A DNA stretch of 64,000 nucleotides from positions 248,001 to 312,000 of the forward strand of contig VXSK01000002.1 of the NCBI GenBank assembly GCA_009838035.1, in the 5' to 3' direction. Made by a program: the position numbers and the translations under genes. Below are positions 8,264 through 18,566 of the stretch, in pieces; within the stretch, counting starts at the first letter, position 1; every line of letters begins with the position of its first letter. This DNA is from Gammaproteobacteria bacterium (GTDB lineage Bacteria; Pseudomonadota; Gammaproteobacteria; Steroidobacterales; Foliamicaceae). Below the pieces are notes generated by a model, which worked only from the letters and a program-made list of their open reading frames with translations, had not been told where the DNA came from and did not search any database.

Positions 8264-9718
8264 ATGAGACAAGGCATCCTGTTGGCGGTCATCGCTTATG
8301 AACTGATCACGATTGTCGGTGTCGGCGTGTGGGTAGCCCGAATCCAGGCTCGCCGAAAGCTCGCGGACCAGGAATCGTTCACTCACGCGGGCCACGGCCT
8401 TCCGGTTCCCGCAGTTGCATTGACGCTGGCGCTAACGGTTCTCGGAGCCGTGCATGTGATCGGCGTGTTCGAAATGACCTGGGATCTAGGCGCGCCCGTC
8501 CTGTGGTTCAGTTTCGCGCATGTAATCCTGTTGTCGGTAATCTGCCTGGCAACGGGCCGTTGGGTGCGGCGGCTGAAGATGTCCACGGTGCCCGAGTTTC
8601 TCGAGTCGGGCTACGGACTGCGTACGCGTCTCCTGGTGAGCAGTGCCATGATCGGCGCCATTTTCGGAATCATCACCCTGGAAGCCCAGGGGCTGGGCGT
8701 GCTCTTCTACACGATGACCGGCTGGCCGATTCAAGTCGGTTGCATCGTTGGAGGCGTACTCGGTGTCCTGTACGTGATATTGGCGGGAATGAGGGAAATC
8801 AGCTTTCTCAATATCATCAATGCGGCGGTAATGTATTTCGCCATCATCCTGTCGGTCATCTTCATTGGCTTCGCCCTGCCAGGGGACGGCTACAACACGG
8901 TCGCCGAGGTCCATCGGGCCGCAGAAAACGGCCCTTCGCTCTCTCCGATCGGCGACCTTGGAGTCATAATCGGTTTTGGCTTGCCCATCATCATTGCGAT
9001 CGCAGTCAGTCAGTCAGTAAGCCAGATGACCTTGCAGACTGCAATGTCGGCGAAGTCCGAGAAGACACTGGTGCGATCGATGTGGATCGCGGCCCCGGTT
9101 AACGGCATGTTCGCCGTTTTTGCGGTGATCCTGGCTCTTGCCGCCATGTCGTTGCCCGAGTTCGCCGATCGCGGCCCGAAGGTAGCGACCACGGCCATGC
9201 TCGTTGAACTCCTGCCGCCGTGGCTCGCTGCGGTCCTGCTGGCCGCATTTGTGGGTGTGATCCTTTCAACCTTCGCGATGACGGCATTGGCCTCGTCAAC
9301 GCTCTTTGCCAAGGACATATACAAGCGGCTCTACAGGCAGGATGCGAACGAAGCCGAAGTAACCCGCGTAACGCGGATCGGGATCGTCGTGTTCGGGTCG
9401 CTGGCCATGGTCGCGTCCATGTTCATGCCCCCTATCCTCGCCGGTGTCGCCTGGCTCCTGGCGTGGATGACACCCGTCTTCTGGGTGCTGGTCTACGGGT
9501 TGTTCTGGAAACGCAATGAGAACGTCGCGATTGCAGCCTTGCTCGCAGCCTGGATTCTCAATTCACTTTGGACTTACACGGATCTTGCGGACTGGGTAGG
9601 GCTCGCGGGCGTACACAATGCCTACGTGACTTTCAGCGCAGGATTCGTGGTGACAACGCTGGGCAACGCGATGTTTGGCGGAAAGCCCGGCCTGATGAAC
9701 AAAGCGGCGAGAGCTTGA
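8264..9718 (+). CDS. Sodium:solute symporter (SSS family)
   Basis: 484 residues with about 13 predicted membrane segments, of typical SSS length. The fourth and fifth segments contain the family's GVLYVILAGMREISFLNIIN region, and later segments keep the small-residue core FVGVILSTFAMTALASSTLFAKDIY. It is followed by two tiny membrane proteins and then by the aldehyde dehydrogenase and the lig genes on the same strand. I infer uptake of an aromatic acid or a related anion with Na+. The SSS family also covers many other substrates. Confidence 0.85.
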   Translation: MRQGILLAVIAYELITIVGVGVWVARIQARRKLADQESFTHAGHGLPVPAVALTLALTVLGAVHVIGVFEMTWDLGAPVLWFSFAHVILLSVICLATGRWVRRLKMSTVPEFLESGYGLRTRLLVSSAMIGAIFGIITLEAQGLGVLFYTMTGWPIQVGCIVGGVLGVLYVILAGMREISFLNIINAAVMYFAIILSVIFIGFALPGDGYNTVAEVHRAAENGPSLSPIGDLGVIIGFGLPIIIAIAVSQSVSQMTLQTAMSAKSEKTLVRSMWIAAPVNGMFAVFAVILALAAMSLPEFADRGPKVATTAMLVELLPPWLAAVLLAAFVGVILSTFAMTALASSTLFAKDIYKRLYRQDANEAEVTRVTRIGIVVFGSLAMVASMFMPPILAGVAWLLAWMTPVFWVLVYGLFWKRNENVAIAALLAAWILNSLWTYTDLADWVGLAGVHNAYVTFSAGFVVTTLGNAMFGGKPGLMNKAARA

Positions 9719-9729
9719 AAGGAGCAACG

Positions 9730-9846
9730 ATGGCCTGGGACATCATCTTGAAAAGCCTTGGGATCATTCTCGCAATCATGGTCGTTGCGCAGGCGATCTT
9801 CCACTTCTTCGGGGACAAGCGGGGGCCGGGGGTAAAAGATGAGTGA
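9730..9846 (+). CDS. Tiny membrane protein, likely symporter small accessory protein
   Basis: 38 residues starting with an ATG at 9730 after a good AAAGGAGC site, 11 bases past the symporter stop. It has one strong membrane helix (LGIILAIMVVAQAIFHFF) and a charged C-terminus. Short single-helix proteins are known beside SSS and NSS transporters and are thought to support assembly or activity. Its stop overlaps the start of the next small gene, which supports real translation of both. Confidence 0.6.
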   Translation: MAWDIILKSLGIILAIMVVAQAIFHFFGDKRGPGVKDE

Positions 9847-9973
9847 TGCACTGACGGAGATGCTGTGGATGGGTGGTTGCACGGCCCTAATGGTTTGTGT
9901 GGGCCTGATTGCATTCGTGGGCTACTTGCGCACGAAGCCGGCCGCGCCCCGTACGCGTCAGAGGAGCTCCTGA
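9839..9973 (+). CDS. Second tiny membrane protein after the symporter
   Basis: 44 residues, starting at an ATG that overlaps the previous stop by eight bases. One membrane helix (about residues 12-30) is followed by a basic tail rich in Arg, Lys and Pro, predicting a cytoplasmic C-terminus. It lies between the symporter and the aldehyde dehydrogenase. It may be the second half of a small-subunit pair for the symporter. The evidence is overlap, composition and position only. Confidence 0.45.
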   Translation: MSDALTEMLWMGGCTALMVCVGLIAFVGYLRTKPAAPRTRQRSS

Positions 9974-10042
9974 CCGACGAGATCTCGGTGGAGGAACAGG
10001 CCGCGATTGACCAACTTCCTGCATGCTTCGGAGGAATAATTG

Positions 10043-11503
10043 ATGGCACACAGCATGTACATTGACGGTGCCTGGTGTGCACCCGGAGACACGTTCCCCG
10101 TTATCAATCCGGCGGATGGAGCGGAGTGGACGCAAGTGGCGAATGCCGACCGGCCGGTTACGGTTCAAGCGATCGAAAGCGCTGCCGCGGCGGCCAACGG
10201 ATGGGCGAACCTACCCCATACAGAACGCGCACGCTACCTTCTGAAGGCCGCCGATATTGTCGAGGCACGCCGCGACGATCTCGTGGATTCCCTGGTCGAC
10301 GAAGCCGGCTCCTGGATTGGCAAGGCGATGTTCGAATCAGGTTATGTTCCCGGCATTTTTCGCGCAGCGGCTGCCGTCGCGTACCAGACAAGCGGAGAGA
10401 TCCTGCCGTCCGAACACGACAAGGTCAGCATGGTGCAGCGCTGCTCACTCGGCGTTGTAAGCGTTATCTCGCCATGGAACTTCCCTGCCCTGCTGTCAGC
10501 CCGCGGCTTTGCCGTCGCCCTGGCGGTGGGGAATTCCGTCGTGCTCAAGCCTTCCGAGGAAACGCCCGTGAGCGGCGGCGTCTTTTTCGCACAGGTCTTT
10601 GAAGAGGCCGGTTTGCCTCCCGGCGTACTCAATGTCGTCACCTGCTCGCGTGAGAGGGTCACCGATGTGGGCGAGGAACTCGTATCCAATCCTCATGTTC
10701 GAGGAATCAGCTTTACGGGCTCCACGGCCGTGGGGCGCGAAATCGCGTCGCGGGCCGGTTTCCTGCTCAAGAAGGCTTGCGTCGAACTGGGCGGCAAGGA
10801 TGCGCTGCTGATACTTGACGACGCCGACCTGGACCGGGCGGTCAACGCAGCAACCTTCGGCTCCTTCATGCACCAGGGACAGATCTGCATGTCGGTTGAA
10901 AGGATCATCGCTGCCGAATCGCTGGCCGAGGAATTCTCTGGACGCTTCGCCGCCAACGCGCGACGGCTCAAGAGCGGCAACCCGCGTAATTTAGGCTGCC
11001 CTATTGGCCCAATCATCAACGAGCGCCAATTGGAAAAAATCAGGACGCAGGTTGAAGACGCGCGCGACAGGGGAGCGAAAGTGCTCGCGGGTGGAACGAG
11101 TAACGGAAATTTCTACGATGCCACCGTGCTGACCGAGGTCACGGCGGACATGCAGGTGTACTCCGTGGAAACTTTCGGACCGGTAGCTGCCGTGATTACG
11201 GCTGCCGATGACGATGAAGCCATCGCAATTGCCAATGACACGGAATACGGGCTTTCGGCAGGCATCATCACCGCTGATGAAGAGCGCGGACTGGAGGTCG
11301 CACGCCGTCTGCACACCGGAATGGCGCACGTGAACGACAGCTCCGTGAACGACGAACCGCATGTTCCGTTCGGCGGAATGAAGTCCAGCGGCCTCGGCCG
11401 TCACGGAGGGCGCGCTTCCGTCGATACGTTCACCGAATTACGGTGGATCACGCTGGAGCGCGGGGGCAGACATTATCCTCCTCCCTTCCTTGAACCGAAA
11501 TAG
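10043..11503 (+). CDS. NAD(P)-dependent aldehyde dehydrogenase (benzaldehyde/vanillin dehydrogenase-like)
   Basis: 486 residues, full length for the ALDH superfamily. The oxyanion Asn is in SPWNFPALLS, the cofactor-binding segment is GISFTGSTAVGR, the general base Glu is in ELGGKDALLIL and the catalytic Cys is in GQICMS; GQICMS is common in aromatic aldehyde dehydrogenases. The ATG at 10043 is preceded by GGAGGAAT. Placed between the symporter and the lig genes, it most likely oxidises a hydroxybenzaldehyde made by the flavoprotein to the acid that enters ring cleavage. The exact aldehyde is inferred. Confidence 0.85.
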   Translation: MAHSMYIDGAWCAPGDTFPVINPADGAEWTQVANADRPVTVQAIESAAAAANGWANLPHTERARYLLKAADIVEARRDDLVDSLVDEAGSWIGKAMFESGYVPGIFRAAAAVAYQTSGEILPSEHDKVSMVQRCSLGVVSVISPWNFPALLSARGFAVALAVGNSVVLKPSEETPVSGGVFFAQVFEEAGLPPGVLNVVTCSRERVTDVGEELVSNPHVRGISFTGSTAVGREIASRAGFLLKKACVELGGKDALLILDDADLDRAVNAATFGSFMHQGQICMSVERIIAAESLAEEFSGRFAANARRLKSGNPRNLGCPIGPIINERQLEKIRTQVEDARDRGAKVLAGGTSNGNFYDATVLTEVTADMQVYSVETFGPVAAVITAADDDEAIAIANDTEYGLSAGIITADEERGLEVARRLHTGMAHVNDSSVNDEPHVPFGGMKSSGLGRHGGRASVDTFTELRWITLERGGRHYPPPFLEPK

Positions 11504-11567
11504 TTGAGCGCAGCGAACAAGATCGGCACGCAATAGGCATCCGACTTTTTTATGGAAGCAGCTTCTC

Positions 11568-12251
11568 ATGTCCATCGTCTTTACGAAGATTGACCGCTCC
11601 GCGCAGGGAATGGCGGAGGAATTCGCCGGTTTCGGCGTTGCCACCGTGCATGAGGCGCAGGGCCAGAGGGGACTGCTCGACCCGGCGTTGCGGCCGATCT
11701 ACCGGCCGGTATCCATTGCCGGCACGGCCGTAACCTGCGAGGTAGCGCCCGGCGACAACTGGATGATCCACGTTGCCGTAGAGCAATGCCGGGACGGCGA
11801 TGTGCTGGTCGTGACACCAACCCGCGCCTGCCATGACGGCTACTTCGGCGATCTTCTGGCGACCTCTCTGCAGGCCCGCGGCGTGCGTGGACTGGTCATT
11901 GATGCGGGCGTCCGCGATATCGCCACGCTTACCGAGATGCAGTTTCCGGTCTGGTCGGCCGCGGTGTGCGCCCAGGGCACGGTGAAGGAAACGCTGGCCA
12001 ACGTCAACACGACAATTGATTGCGCGGGACAGACGATCGCGCCGGGCGACCTTATCGTTGCCGACGACGACGGCGTGGTGGTCGTGCGCCAGGCCGAAGC
12101 AAAGGCCGTGCTCGTAAAGGCCAGACAGCGGGTTGCCCAGGAAAAAGAGAAGCGTGCGCGGTTCGAAGCCGGTGAACTCGGCCTGGACATGTACAACATG
12201 CGCGAAACCCTTGCAGAAAAGGGCCTGCGCTACATCGAATCGGAGGGCTGA
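11568..12251 (+). CDS. ligK: 4-carboxy-4-hydroxy-2-oxoadipate aldolase (RraA-like)
   Basis: 227 residues with the RraA/HMG-aldolase fold. It shows the DAGVRD motif (metal and substrate binding, about residues 110-115), the HDGYFGDLLA segment and a C-terminal helical extension that distinguishes LigK/ProA aldolases from RraA. The enzyme splits 4-carboxy-4-hydroxy-2-oxoadipate into pyruvate and oxaloacetate, the last step of protocatechuate 4,5-cleavage. It begins the block of seven pathway genes transcribed in one direction, 64 bases after the aldehyde dehydrogenase. Confidence 0.87.
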   Translation: MSIVFTKIDRSAQGMAEEFAGFGVATVHEAQGQRGLLDPALRPIYRPVSIAGTAVTCEVAPGDNWMIHVAVEQCRDGDVLVVTPTRACHDGYFGDLLATSLQARGVRGLVIDAGVRDIATLTEMQFPVWSAAVCAQGTVKETLANVNTTIDCAGQTIAPGDLIVADDDGVVVVRQAEAKAVLVKARQRVAQEKEKRARFEAGELGLDMYNMRETLAEKGLRYIESEG

Positions 12252-12296
12252 CGTGCCGCTTACCGGCAGGTCGAGCCGTTCACCCGCAGACTAGCG

Positions 12297-13376
12297 ATGC
12301 AAACGGCGATTCCAACTGTCGTAATGCGCGGCGGCACCTCAAAGGGGCTGTACTTCCTGAAGGACAATTTGCCGGCTGACGAGGCCGCACGCGACCGCCT
12401 GCTGCTGGCTGCGATGGGCTCGCCCGACATGCGCCAGATCGACGGAATGGGCGGCGCTCATCCTCTGACGAGCAAGGTGGCCGTGGTTTCAGGGTCGAAA
12501 AACGCGGACGCCGACGTCGACTACCTTTTTCTGCAGGTTTTTGTGGACAAGGCACTGGTGTCCGACGGCCAGAATTGCGGAAACATACTTGCCGGGGTCG
12601 GTCCGTTTGCGATCGAAAAGGGCCTGGTGGGAGCCGATCCTGCGGAAACGACGGTGCGGATACGCATGCTGAATTCGGGCGGTATCGCGGTTTCGAAAGT
12701 GAGCACGCCCGGCGGCCAGGTCAGCTACGAAGGCGCGGCGCGCATTGACGGGGTGCCCGGAACGGCAGCGCCCGTCATGATTGATTTCGCGGACGTTGCC
12801 GGATCGAACTGCGGCGCCCTGCTGCCGACGGGCAAGGCCGTCGACCGGATCGATGGAATCTCCGTGACCTGCGTGGATAACGGCATGCCGGTTGTCGTGA
12901 TGCGGGCTTCGGACTTCGGCAAGACAGGCTATGAGTCGCCCGGGGAACTGGAGCAGGATAAGGCCCTGAAATCCCGGGTCGAATCGATTCGCATTCAGGC
13001 GGGCCCGATGATGAACCTCGGAGACGTTACCGGGAAGACGGTTCCCAAGATGAGCCTCGTCGCTCCTCCGCGGCACGGCGGCGTGGTGGCCACGCGAACG
13101 TTCATCCCGCACCGCGTTCACCAGTCGATCGGCGTGCTGGGTGCGGCAGGCGTGGCCGCAGCCTGCTGCGTCTCGGAAAGCGTCGTCGAGGGCGTCACGG
13201 ACACCGCTACGGGCGGCGAAATGGACATCGAGCACCCGACCGGCCGCTTCACGGTGGACATCGGAATCTCGGAGCGGGAAGGCTGCCATGTCATCACCCG
13301 CTCCGCCCTGCTCCGCACCGCGCGCAAGCTGATGGACGGAACCGTCTATGTACCGCAGGGAGCCGCAGTATGCTGA
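12297..13376 (+). CDS. galD: 4-oxalomesaconate tautomerase (PrpF family)
   Basis: 359 residues of the PrpF/AcnD-accessory fold, opening with the family start VVMRGGTSKGLYF and containing the conserved GQNCGNILAGVGPFAIEKG segment. GalD converts the keto to the enol tautomer of 4-oxalomesaconate in gallate and protocatechuate degradation. The assignment over PrpF rests on its place between ligK and ligJ. Its last codons overlap the ligJ start by seven bases. Confidence 0.85.
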   Translation: MQTAIPTVVMRGGTSKGLYFLKDNLPADEAARDRLLLAAMGSPDMRQIDGMGGAHPLTSKVAVVSGSKNADADVDYLFLQVFVDKALVSDGQNCGNILAGVGPFAIEKGLVGADPAETTVRIRMLNSGGIAVSKVSTPGGQVSYEGAARIDGVPGTAAPVMIDFADVAGSNCGALLPTGKAVDRIDGISVTCVDNGMPVVVMRASDFGKTGYESPGELEQDKALKSRVESIRIQAGPMMNLGDVTGKTVPKMSLVAPPRHGGVVATRTFIPHRVHQSIGVLGAAGVAAACCVSESVVEGVTDTATGGEMDIEHPTGRFTVDIGISEREGCHVITRSALLRTARKLMDGTVYVPQGAAVC

Positions 13377-14395
13377 TCGTCGATTGCCACGGTCACTACA
13401 CGACCGCGCCGAAGCCCCACCAGGACTACCGCAAGGCGCAACTCGACCGGCTGACTGATCCATCCCTGCCGCCACCTGAACCGGCAAAGATCAGCGACGA
13501 CGAAATCCGTGAGAGCATCGAGCTGAATCAGCTCAAGCTGTTGCGCGAACGCGGTGCGGACCTGACGGTATTCTCGCCCAGGGCCTCAGCGATGGCGCAT
13601 CACCTGGGCGACACCGCGACATCCATGGAATGGGCGCGCGCCAACAACGACCTGATCCGCCGCGTCATCGGCCTTTATCCGCAGTACTTTGCCGGCGCCG
13701 CGCAGCTGCCTCAGGTGGCCAACGAGTCGCTGGCGGGCCCCGTGGAAGAACTGGACCGCGCCGTCAACGAGCTCGGTTTCGTAGGCTGCAACCTGAGCCT
13801 GGATCCATCCGGCGGCCACTGGACCTCACCGCCGCTTACCGACCGTTACTGGTACCCGATCTACGAGAAACTCGTGGAGCTGGACGTGCCGGCGATGATC
13901 CACGTTTCGGCGAGCTGCAACCCCTGCTTTCACGCGACGGGTGCGCACTACATCAACGCCGATACGACTGCGTTCATGCAGCTCATCCAGGGCAATCTGT
14001 TCGCCGATTTCCCCGAACTGCGCCTGATCATCCCTCACGGCGGCGGTGCGGCGCCCTACCACTGGGGCCGCTACCGGGGCCTTGCGGACATGCTCAAGCA
14101 GCCGGAACTGTCCGAGCACGTCATGAAGAACGTTTTCTTCGACACCTGCGTCTACCACCAATCCGGCATCAATCTGCTGTTCGAGGTGATCGATGTGGAG
14201 AACATCCTGTTCGCATCGGAAATGGTCGGCGCCGTGCGCGGCATCGACCCCGAAACAGGCCACTACTTTGACGACACGAAGCGCTACGTCGACGCTCTCG
14301 ATCTCGACAAGGCGGACCGCCGCAAGGTCTTCGAATTGAATGCTCGCCGGGTCTACCCAAGGCTGGATACGCATCTGAAAGTGCAGGGGCGATGA
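13370..14395 (+). CDS. ligJ: 4-oxalomesaconate hydratase (amidohydrolase family)
   Basis: 341 residues, amidohydrolase-2 fold. The N-terminal VDCHGHY holds the HxH metal pair; a later His occurs in IIPHGGGAAPYHWGRYRG and a conserved Glu in LFASEMVGAV. LigJ hydrates 4-oxalomesaconate to 4-carboxy-4-hydroxy-2-oxoadipate, the LigK substrate. It overlaps galD at its start and ligI at its end, so all three are likely translated together. Confidence 0.87.
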   Translation: MLIVDCHGHYTTAPKPHQDYRKAQLDRLTDPSLPPPEPAKISDDEIRESIELNQLKLLRERGADLTVFSPRASAMAHHLGDTATSMEWARANNDLIRRVIGLYPQYFAGAAQLPQVANESLAGPVEELDRAVNELGFVGCNLSLDPSGGHWTSPPLTDRYWYPIYEKLVELDVPAMIHVSASCNPCFHATGAHYINADTTAFMQLIQGNLFADFPELRLIIPHGGGAAPYHWGRYRGLADMLKQPELSEHVMKNVFFDTCVYHQSGINLLFEVIDVENILFASEMVGAVRGIDPETGHYFDDTKRYVDALDLDKADRRKVFELNARRVYPRLDTHLKVQGR

Positions 14396-15309
14396 ACGCA
14401 AACCGTTTCGAGATGGATGAGGGCTGGCTTGCCTTCCACCCCAATCCTTCGCGCCCGGAGTTCGCCGTCCCAGAAGGCGCGGTGGATGCGCACTGCCATG
14501 TTTTCGGTCCGGGCAACGTCTTTCCGTTTGCCCCGGAACGCAAGTACACGCCCTGCGACGCCTCCAAGGAACAGCTCTGGGGACTGCGCGACCATCTTGG
14601 CTTCAAGCGCAATGTCATCGTGCAGGCCACTTGTCATGGTGCGGACAATCGCGCGCTCCTCGATGCATTGGTCCACTCCGACGGCACGGCCCGCGGAGTC
14701 GCATCCGTCAGGCGCAGCGCGACGGATGCGGAGCTGCAGGCGCTGCATGACGCCGGAGTGCGAGGCATTCGCTTCAACTTCGTCAAGCGCCTGGTGGACG
14801 TGTTGCCCGTTGAGGCACTCCGGGAAATCGCCGAGCGCATCGAGCCGATAGGCATGCACCTGGTGATTTACCTGGAGGCGGAGGACCTGCCCGAGTTGAA
14901 ACCATTGTTTGCTTCCCTTCCCGGCACGGTCGTCTTCGACCATATGGGGAGGCCGGATGTGCGGAAAGGCGCGCACTCGGACGAGTTCGACCAGTTCATC
15001 AACCTCCTGGGCAAGAATGAGAACATGTGGGCGAAGGTGAGTTGCCCTGAACGGCTGAGTTCAATCGGACCGCCCGGCTATGACGATGTCATTCCCTTCG
15101 CCAGGCGAGTAGTCGAGGCCTTCCCCGATCGCGTGCTCTGGGGCACGGATTGGCCGCACCCGAACATGAAATCGTATATGCCCGATGACGGCAAGCTGGT
15201 CGATTACATTCCGAAAATCGCAGCAACGGAGCAACTTCAGCACAAACTGCTGGTGGTTAACCCGATGACACTCTACTGGCCCGAGGAAACAAGCCATGGC
15301 GACGGATAA
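14392..15309 (+). CDS. ligI: 2-pyrone-4,6-dicarboxylate lactonase
   Basis: 305 residues, amidohydrolase fold of the LigI branch. VDAHCHVFGPG near residue 31, TCHGADNRALLDAL, FDHMGRPD and the C-terminal LWGTDWPHPN all match the family; LigI is known to work without a bound metal. It hydrolyses 2-pyrone-4,6-dicarboxylate, made by LigC, to 4-oxalomesaconate. The start overlaps the ligJ stop (ATGA), and the end overlaps ligA. Confidence 0.88.
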   Translation: MNANRFEMDEGWLAFHPNPSRPEFAVPEGAVDAHCHVFGPGNVFPFAPERKYTPCDASKEQLWGLRDHLGFKRNVIVQATCHGADNRALLDALVHSDGTARGVASVRRSATDAELQALHDAGVRGIRFNFVKRLVDVLPVEALREIAERIEPIGMHLVIYLEAEDLPELKPLFASLPGTVVFDHMGRPDVRKGAHSDEFDQFINLLGKNENMWAKVSCPERLSSIGPPGYDDVIPFARRVVEAFPDRVLWGTDWPHPNMKSYMPDDGKLVDYIPKIAATEQLQHKLLVVNPMTLYWPEETSHGDG

Positions 15310-15682
15310 GCCCTACTCCGACATTCCGGGCACGACGATCTTCGACGCGCAGCAGGCGCGTCTGGGCTATCACCTGAACCAGTTCTGCATGTCACTGATG
15401 AACGCTGCCGATCGTGCCCGATTCGCGGCGGACGAGCGCGCCTATCTCGATGAATGGCCCATGATGGAAGAACAGAAGCAAGCCGTGCTCGATCGCGACT
15501 ACAACCGCATGATCCGCCACGGCGGCAACATCTACTTCCTTGCCAAGATCTTCCTGTCCGACGGACAGACCTTCGAACAGGCCGCGGCGTCCATGACCGG
15601 CCTGAAGCGCGAGGAATACCGGCAGATGATGCTAAGCGGAGGTCGATCCCCGCAAGGCAACCCGTACAAGGGGGAAAGTTAG
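15296..15682 (+). CDS. ligA: Protocatechuate 4,5-dioxygenase alpha subunit
   Basis: 128 residues, the usual size of the all-helical small subunit. The segments IPGTTIFDAQQARLGYHLN and FLAKIFLSDGQTFEQAAASM are characteristic of LigA. This subunit caps the active site of LigB and has no metal of its own. It overlaps the end of ligI by 14 bases, and ligB begins at the next base after its stop. Confidence 0.92.
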   Translation: MATDKPYSDIPGTTIFDAQQARLGYHLNQFCMSLMNAADRARFAADERAYLDEWPMMEEQKQAVLDRDYNRMIRHGGNIYFLAKIFLSDGQTFEQAAASMTGLKREEYRQMMLSGGRSPQGNPYKGES

Positions 15683-16525
<843 letters not shown>

Positions 16526-16536
16526 GTGGAGGAAAT

Positions 16537-17481
16537 ATGAAGGTTGTACTGGCGGGAGCTGGAGCATTCGGCAAGAAGCACCTGGACGGCATCGCAAACA
16601 TTGACGGCGTCGACTGCGTTTCGGTGGTCGGAAGAACGCTTGAGCCAACGCAGAAGATTGCCGAACAATACGGCATCGGGCACGCAACGACTCACCTTGC
16701 CGAGGCGCTCGATCTGCCCGGCGTGGATGCGGCAATCCTTTGCACGCCGACCCAGATGCACGCGGATCAGGCCATTCAATGCATGGACGCGGGCAAGCAT
16801 GTGCAGGTCGAGATACCGCTGGCGGACTCACTGGCGGACGCCGAGGCCGTGCTGGCGAAGCAAGGGGAAACCGGACTTGTCGCCATGTGCGGGCACACGC
16901 GCCGTTTCAATCCGTCTCACCAGTGGGTCCGCAACAAGATAGCGGCTGGCGAACTCAACATTCAGCAGATGGACGTGCAGACGTATTTTTTCCGGCGCAA
17001 GAACATCAACGCAGCGGGTGAGCCGCGCTCCTGGACGGACCACCTGTTGTGGCACCACGCGGCTCACACGGTCGATCTGTTCCAGTATCAGGCGGGCGAA
17101 AGGATCGTCCAGGTCAATGGTATGGAGGGACCGCATCATCCCGAACTGGGCATCGCCATGGACATGTCGATCCAGATGAAGACGGAGAGCGGCAAGATCT
17201 GCACCCTGTCCCTGTCGTTCAACAACGACGGTCCGCTCGGCACCTTCTTCCGCTACATCTGCGACAATGGTACCTACATCGCGCGCTACGACGACCTGGT
17301 CGATGGCTACGAAAACACCATCGACGTGTCGAAGGTCGATGTATCGATGAACGGTATCGAGTTGCAGGACCGGGAGTTCTTCGCGGCGATCAGGGAAGGC
17401 CGCGAACCTAACTCATCGGTCGCCCAGGTACTCGACTGCTACCGCGTGCTGCACGAAGTCGAACAGCAATACAGCTCGTAG
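16537..17481 (+). CDS. ligC: 4-carboxy-2-hydroxymuconate-6-semialdehyde dehydrogenase
   Basis: 314 residues of the Gfo/Idh/MocA type, starting at an ATG with GTGGAGGAAAT just before it. The Rossmann motif GAGAFGKKHLDGI is at the N-terminus, and CTPTQMHADQAIQCMDAGKH follows. LigC oxidises the ring-cleavage product with NAD(P)+ to 2-pyrone-4,6-dicarboxylate. It is the last gene of the lig operon and converges on ccmI across a 64-base gap. Confidence 0.88.
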   Translation: MKVVLAGAGAFGKKHLDGIANIDGVDCVSVVGRTLEPTQKIAEQYGIGHATTHLAEALDLPGVDAAILCTPTQMHADQAIQCMDAGKHVQVEIPLADSLADAEAVLAKQGETGLVAMCGHTRRFNPSHQWVRNKIAAGELNIQQMDVQTYFFRRKNINAAGEPRSWTDHLLWHHAAHTVDLFQYQAGERIVQVNGMEGPHHPELGIAMDMSIQMKTESGKICTLSLSFNNDGPLGTFFRYICDNGTYIARYDDLVDGYENTIDVSKVDVSMNGIELQDREFFAAIREGREPNSSVAQVLDCYRVLHEVEQQYSS

Positions 17482-17545
17482 CAGCCCGGAAGTTTCGCGG
17501 GCGGCAAAGCGCGGGGGTCGCGATTCCCGGGCTTCGCCGATAGCC

Positions 17546-18550
17546 TTAGGGCTGATGGATCAGGTCGAGTTCGAGGGCGCCCTGCCCTGCCTGCCAGGCG
17601 GCCTGCGCTTCGTAGTCACCGGCGCCGCGAGTGATCTGCCCGCTGGCGGATAGCCGGGCGGTAATCGCCAGTTCGGACTGGTCGGATATTCTTGCGCCAG
17701 GGAGCATCGCGTCGGCATCGCTCAACCGGACTTCCAGCGGGAAGCGCGCACCGTCCACGCGCTTTGCGGCCAGCGGCGGGCCGGCCTGCCCGGGAATGCG
17801 CGCATCGATGAACAGGACGGCGCCGGGCGGCGGGGTGGCCGGCAGCCCCAAGGTCAGGCGAAGCTCCACGCTGCCTTCGGCGGAGACGGCCCCGCCCGAC
17901 TCAACGCGCGCTCCCAGGCGATCCAGTTCGCCCTCGACGATCGCCCGCACCTCGGGCGTGACCGGACCTTCCAGCATCATCCTCCAGCGCTGCACCGCGA
18001 TGATGTCCTGGCCGGTTGCGCTGGCCCGCAGGCCGCCGTACCAGAGTCCCTTGGGATTGGCGGGGTCCGCCAGCAGCACCTGCTCGACCATTTCGCCGGC
18101 GTCCTCCAGCAGCCGCTGGGGATTGCCGAGGATCAGCGCCTCGGCCTTGCCCATGAGAGCATCCATGTCCCGGCCTCCGGTCAGGTCCAGCACCCGGTCG
18201 AAGGCCTGCGCCGCATCTGAATAACGCTCCACCTGGGCGTAGGAAGCGCCCAGCAGCATCCAGCCCCTGGGGTCGTCAGGTGACGCTTCCAGTCGCGCGC
18301 GCAACGGACCGATCAGTTCCTCCACTCTCGGAGGCGAACCGTCTTCACCCATTTCAAGTCCGGCATGGGCCCATTCGTAGTTGCTGGACTGCAGGTAGAT
18401 CAGCACGGCCAGGACCGGAATCAGCAGGCACGAAGCGGTCAACGCCGCCGTGCTTGCGGGCTTGCCGCGGTCGCGCCACAACTGGGGCGCAACGCAGGCC
18501 AGCGCCGCCAGGGCCAGAACCACGCAGATTGCAACGAAGCCGGCTAGCAT
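17546..18550 (-). CDS. ccmI: Cytochrome c maturation protein CcmI (C-terminal TPR part of the CcmH complex)
   Basis: 334 residues from the ATG at 18550. Two membrane helices lie at the N-terminus, then a periplasmic region with TPR-like repeats (GWMLLGASYAQVERYSDAAQAF) and a C-terminal domain with the ARIPGQAGPPLAAKR segment seen in CcmI/NrfG-type proteins. It chaperones apocytochrome c for haem attachment. It is the last gene of the ccm operon. Confidence 0.85.
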   Translation of the reverse strand: MLAGFVAICVVLALAALACVAPQLWRDRGKPASTAALTASCLLIPVLAVLIYLQSSNYEWAHAGLEMGEDGSPPRVEELIGPLRARLEASPDDPRGWMLLGASYAQVERYSDAAQAFDRVLDLTGGRDMDALMGKAEALILGNPQRLLEDAGEMVEQVLLADPANPKGLWYGGLRASATGQDIIAVQRWRMMLEGPVTPEVRAIVEGELDRLGARVESGGAVSAEGSVELRLTLGLPATPPPGAVLFIDARIPGQAGPPLAAKRVDGARFPLEVRLSDADAMLPGARISDQSELAITARLSASGQITRGAGDYEAQAAWQAGQGALELDLIHQP

Positions 18551-18566
18551 GTCCTGTGCCCGGGCC

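Noticed and set aside
12489-13487. Minus-strand open frame of 332 codons opposite galD and ligJ
   Set aside because: Arg/His-rich composition and complete overlap with two confident genes; a frame artefact.
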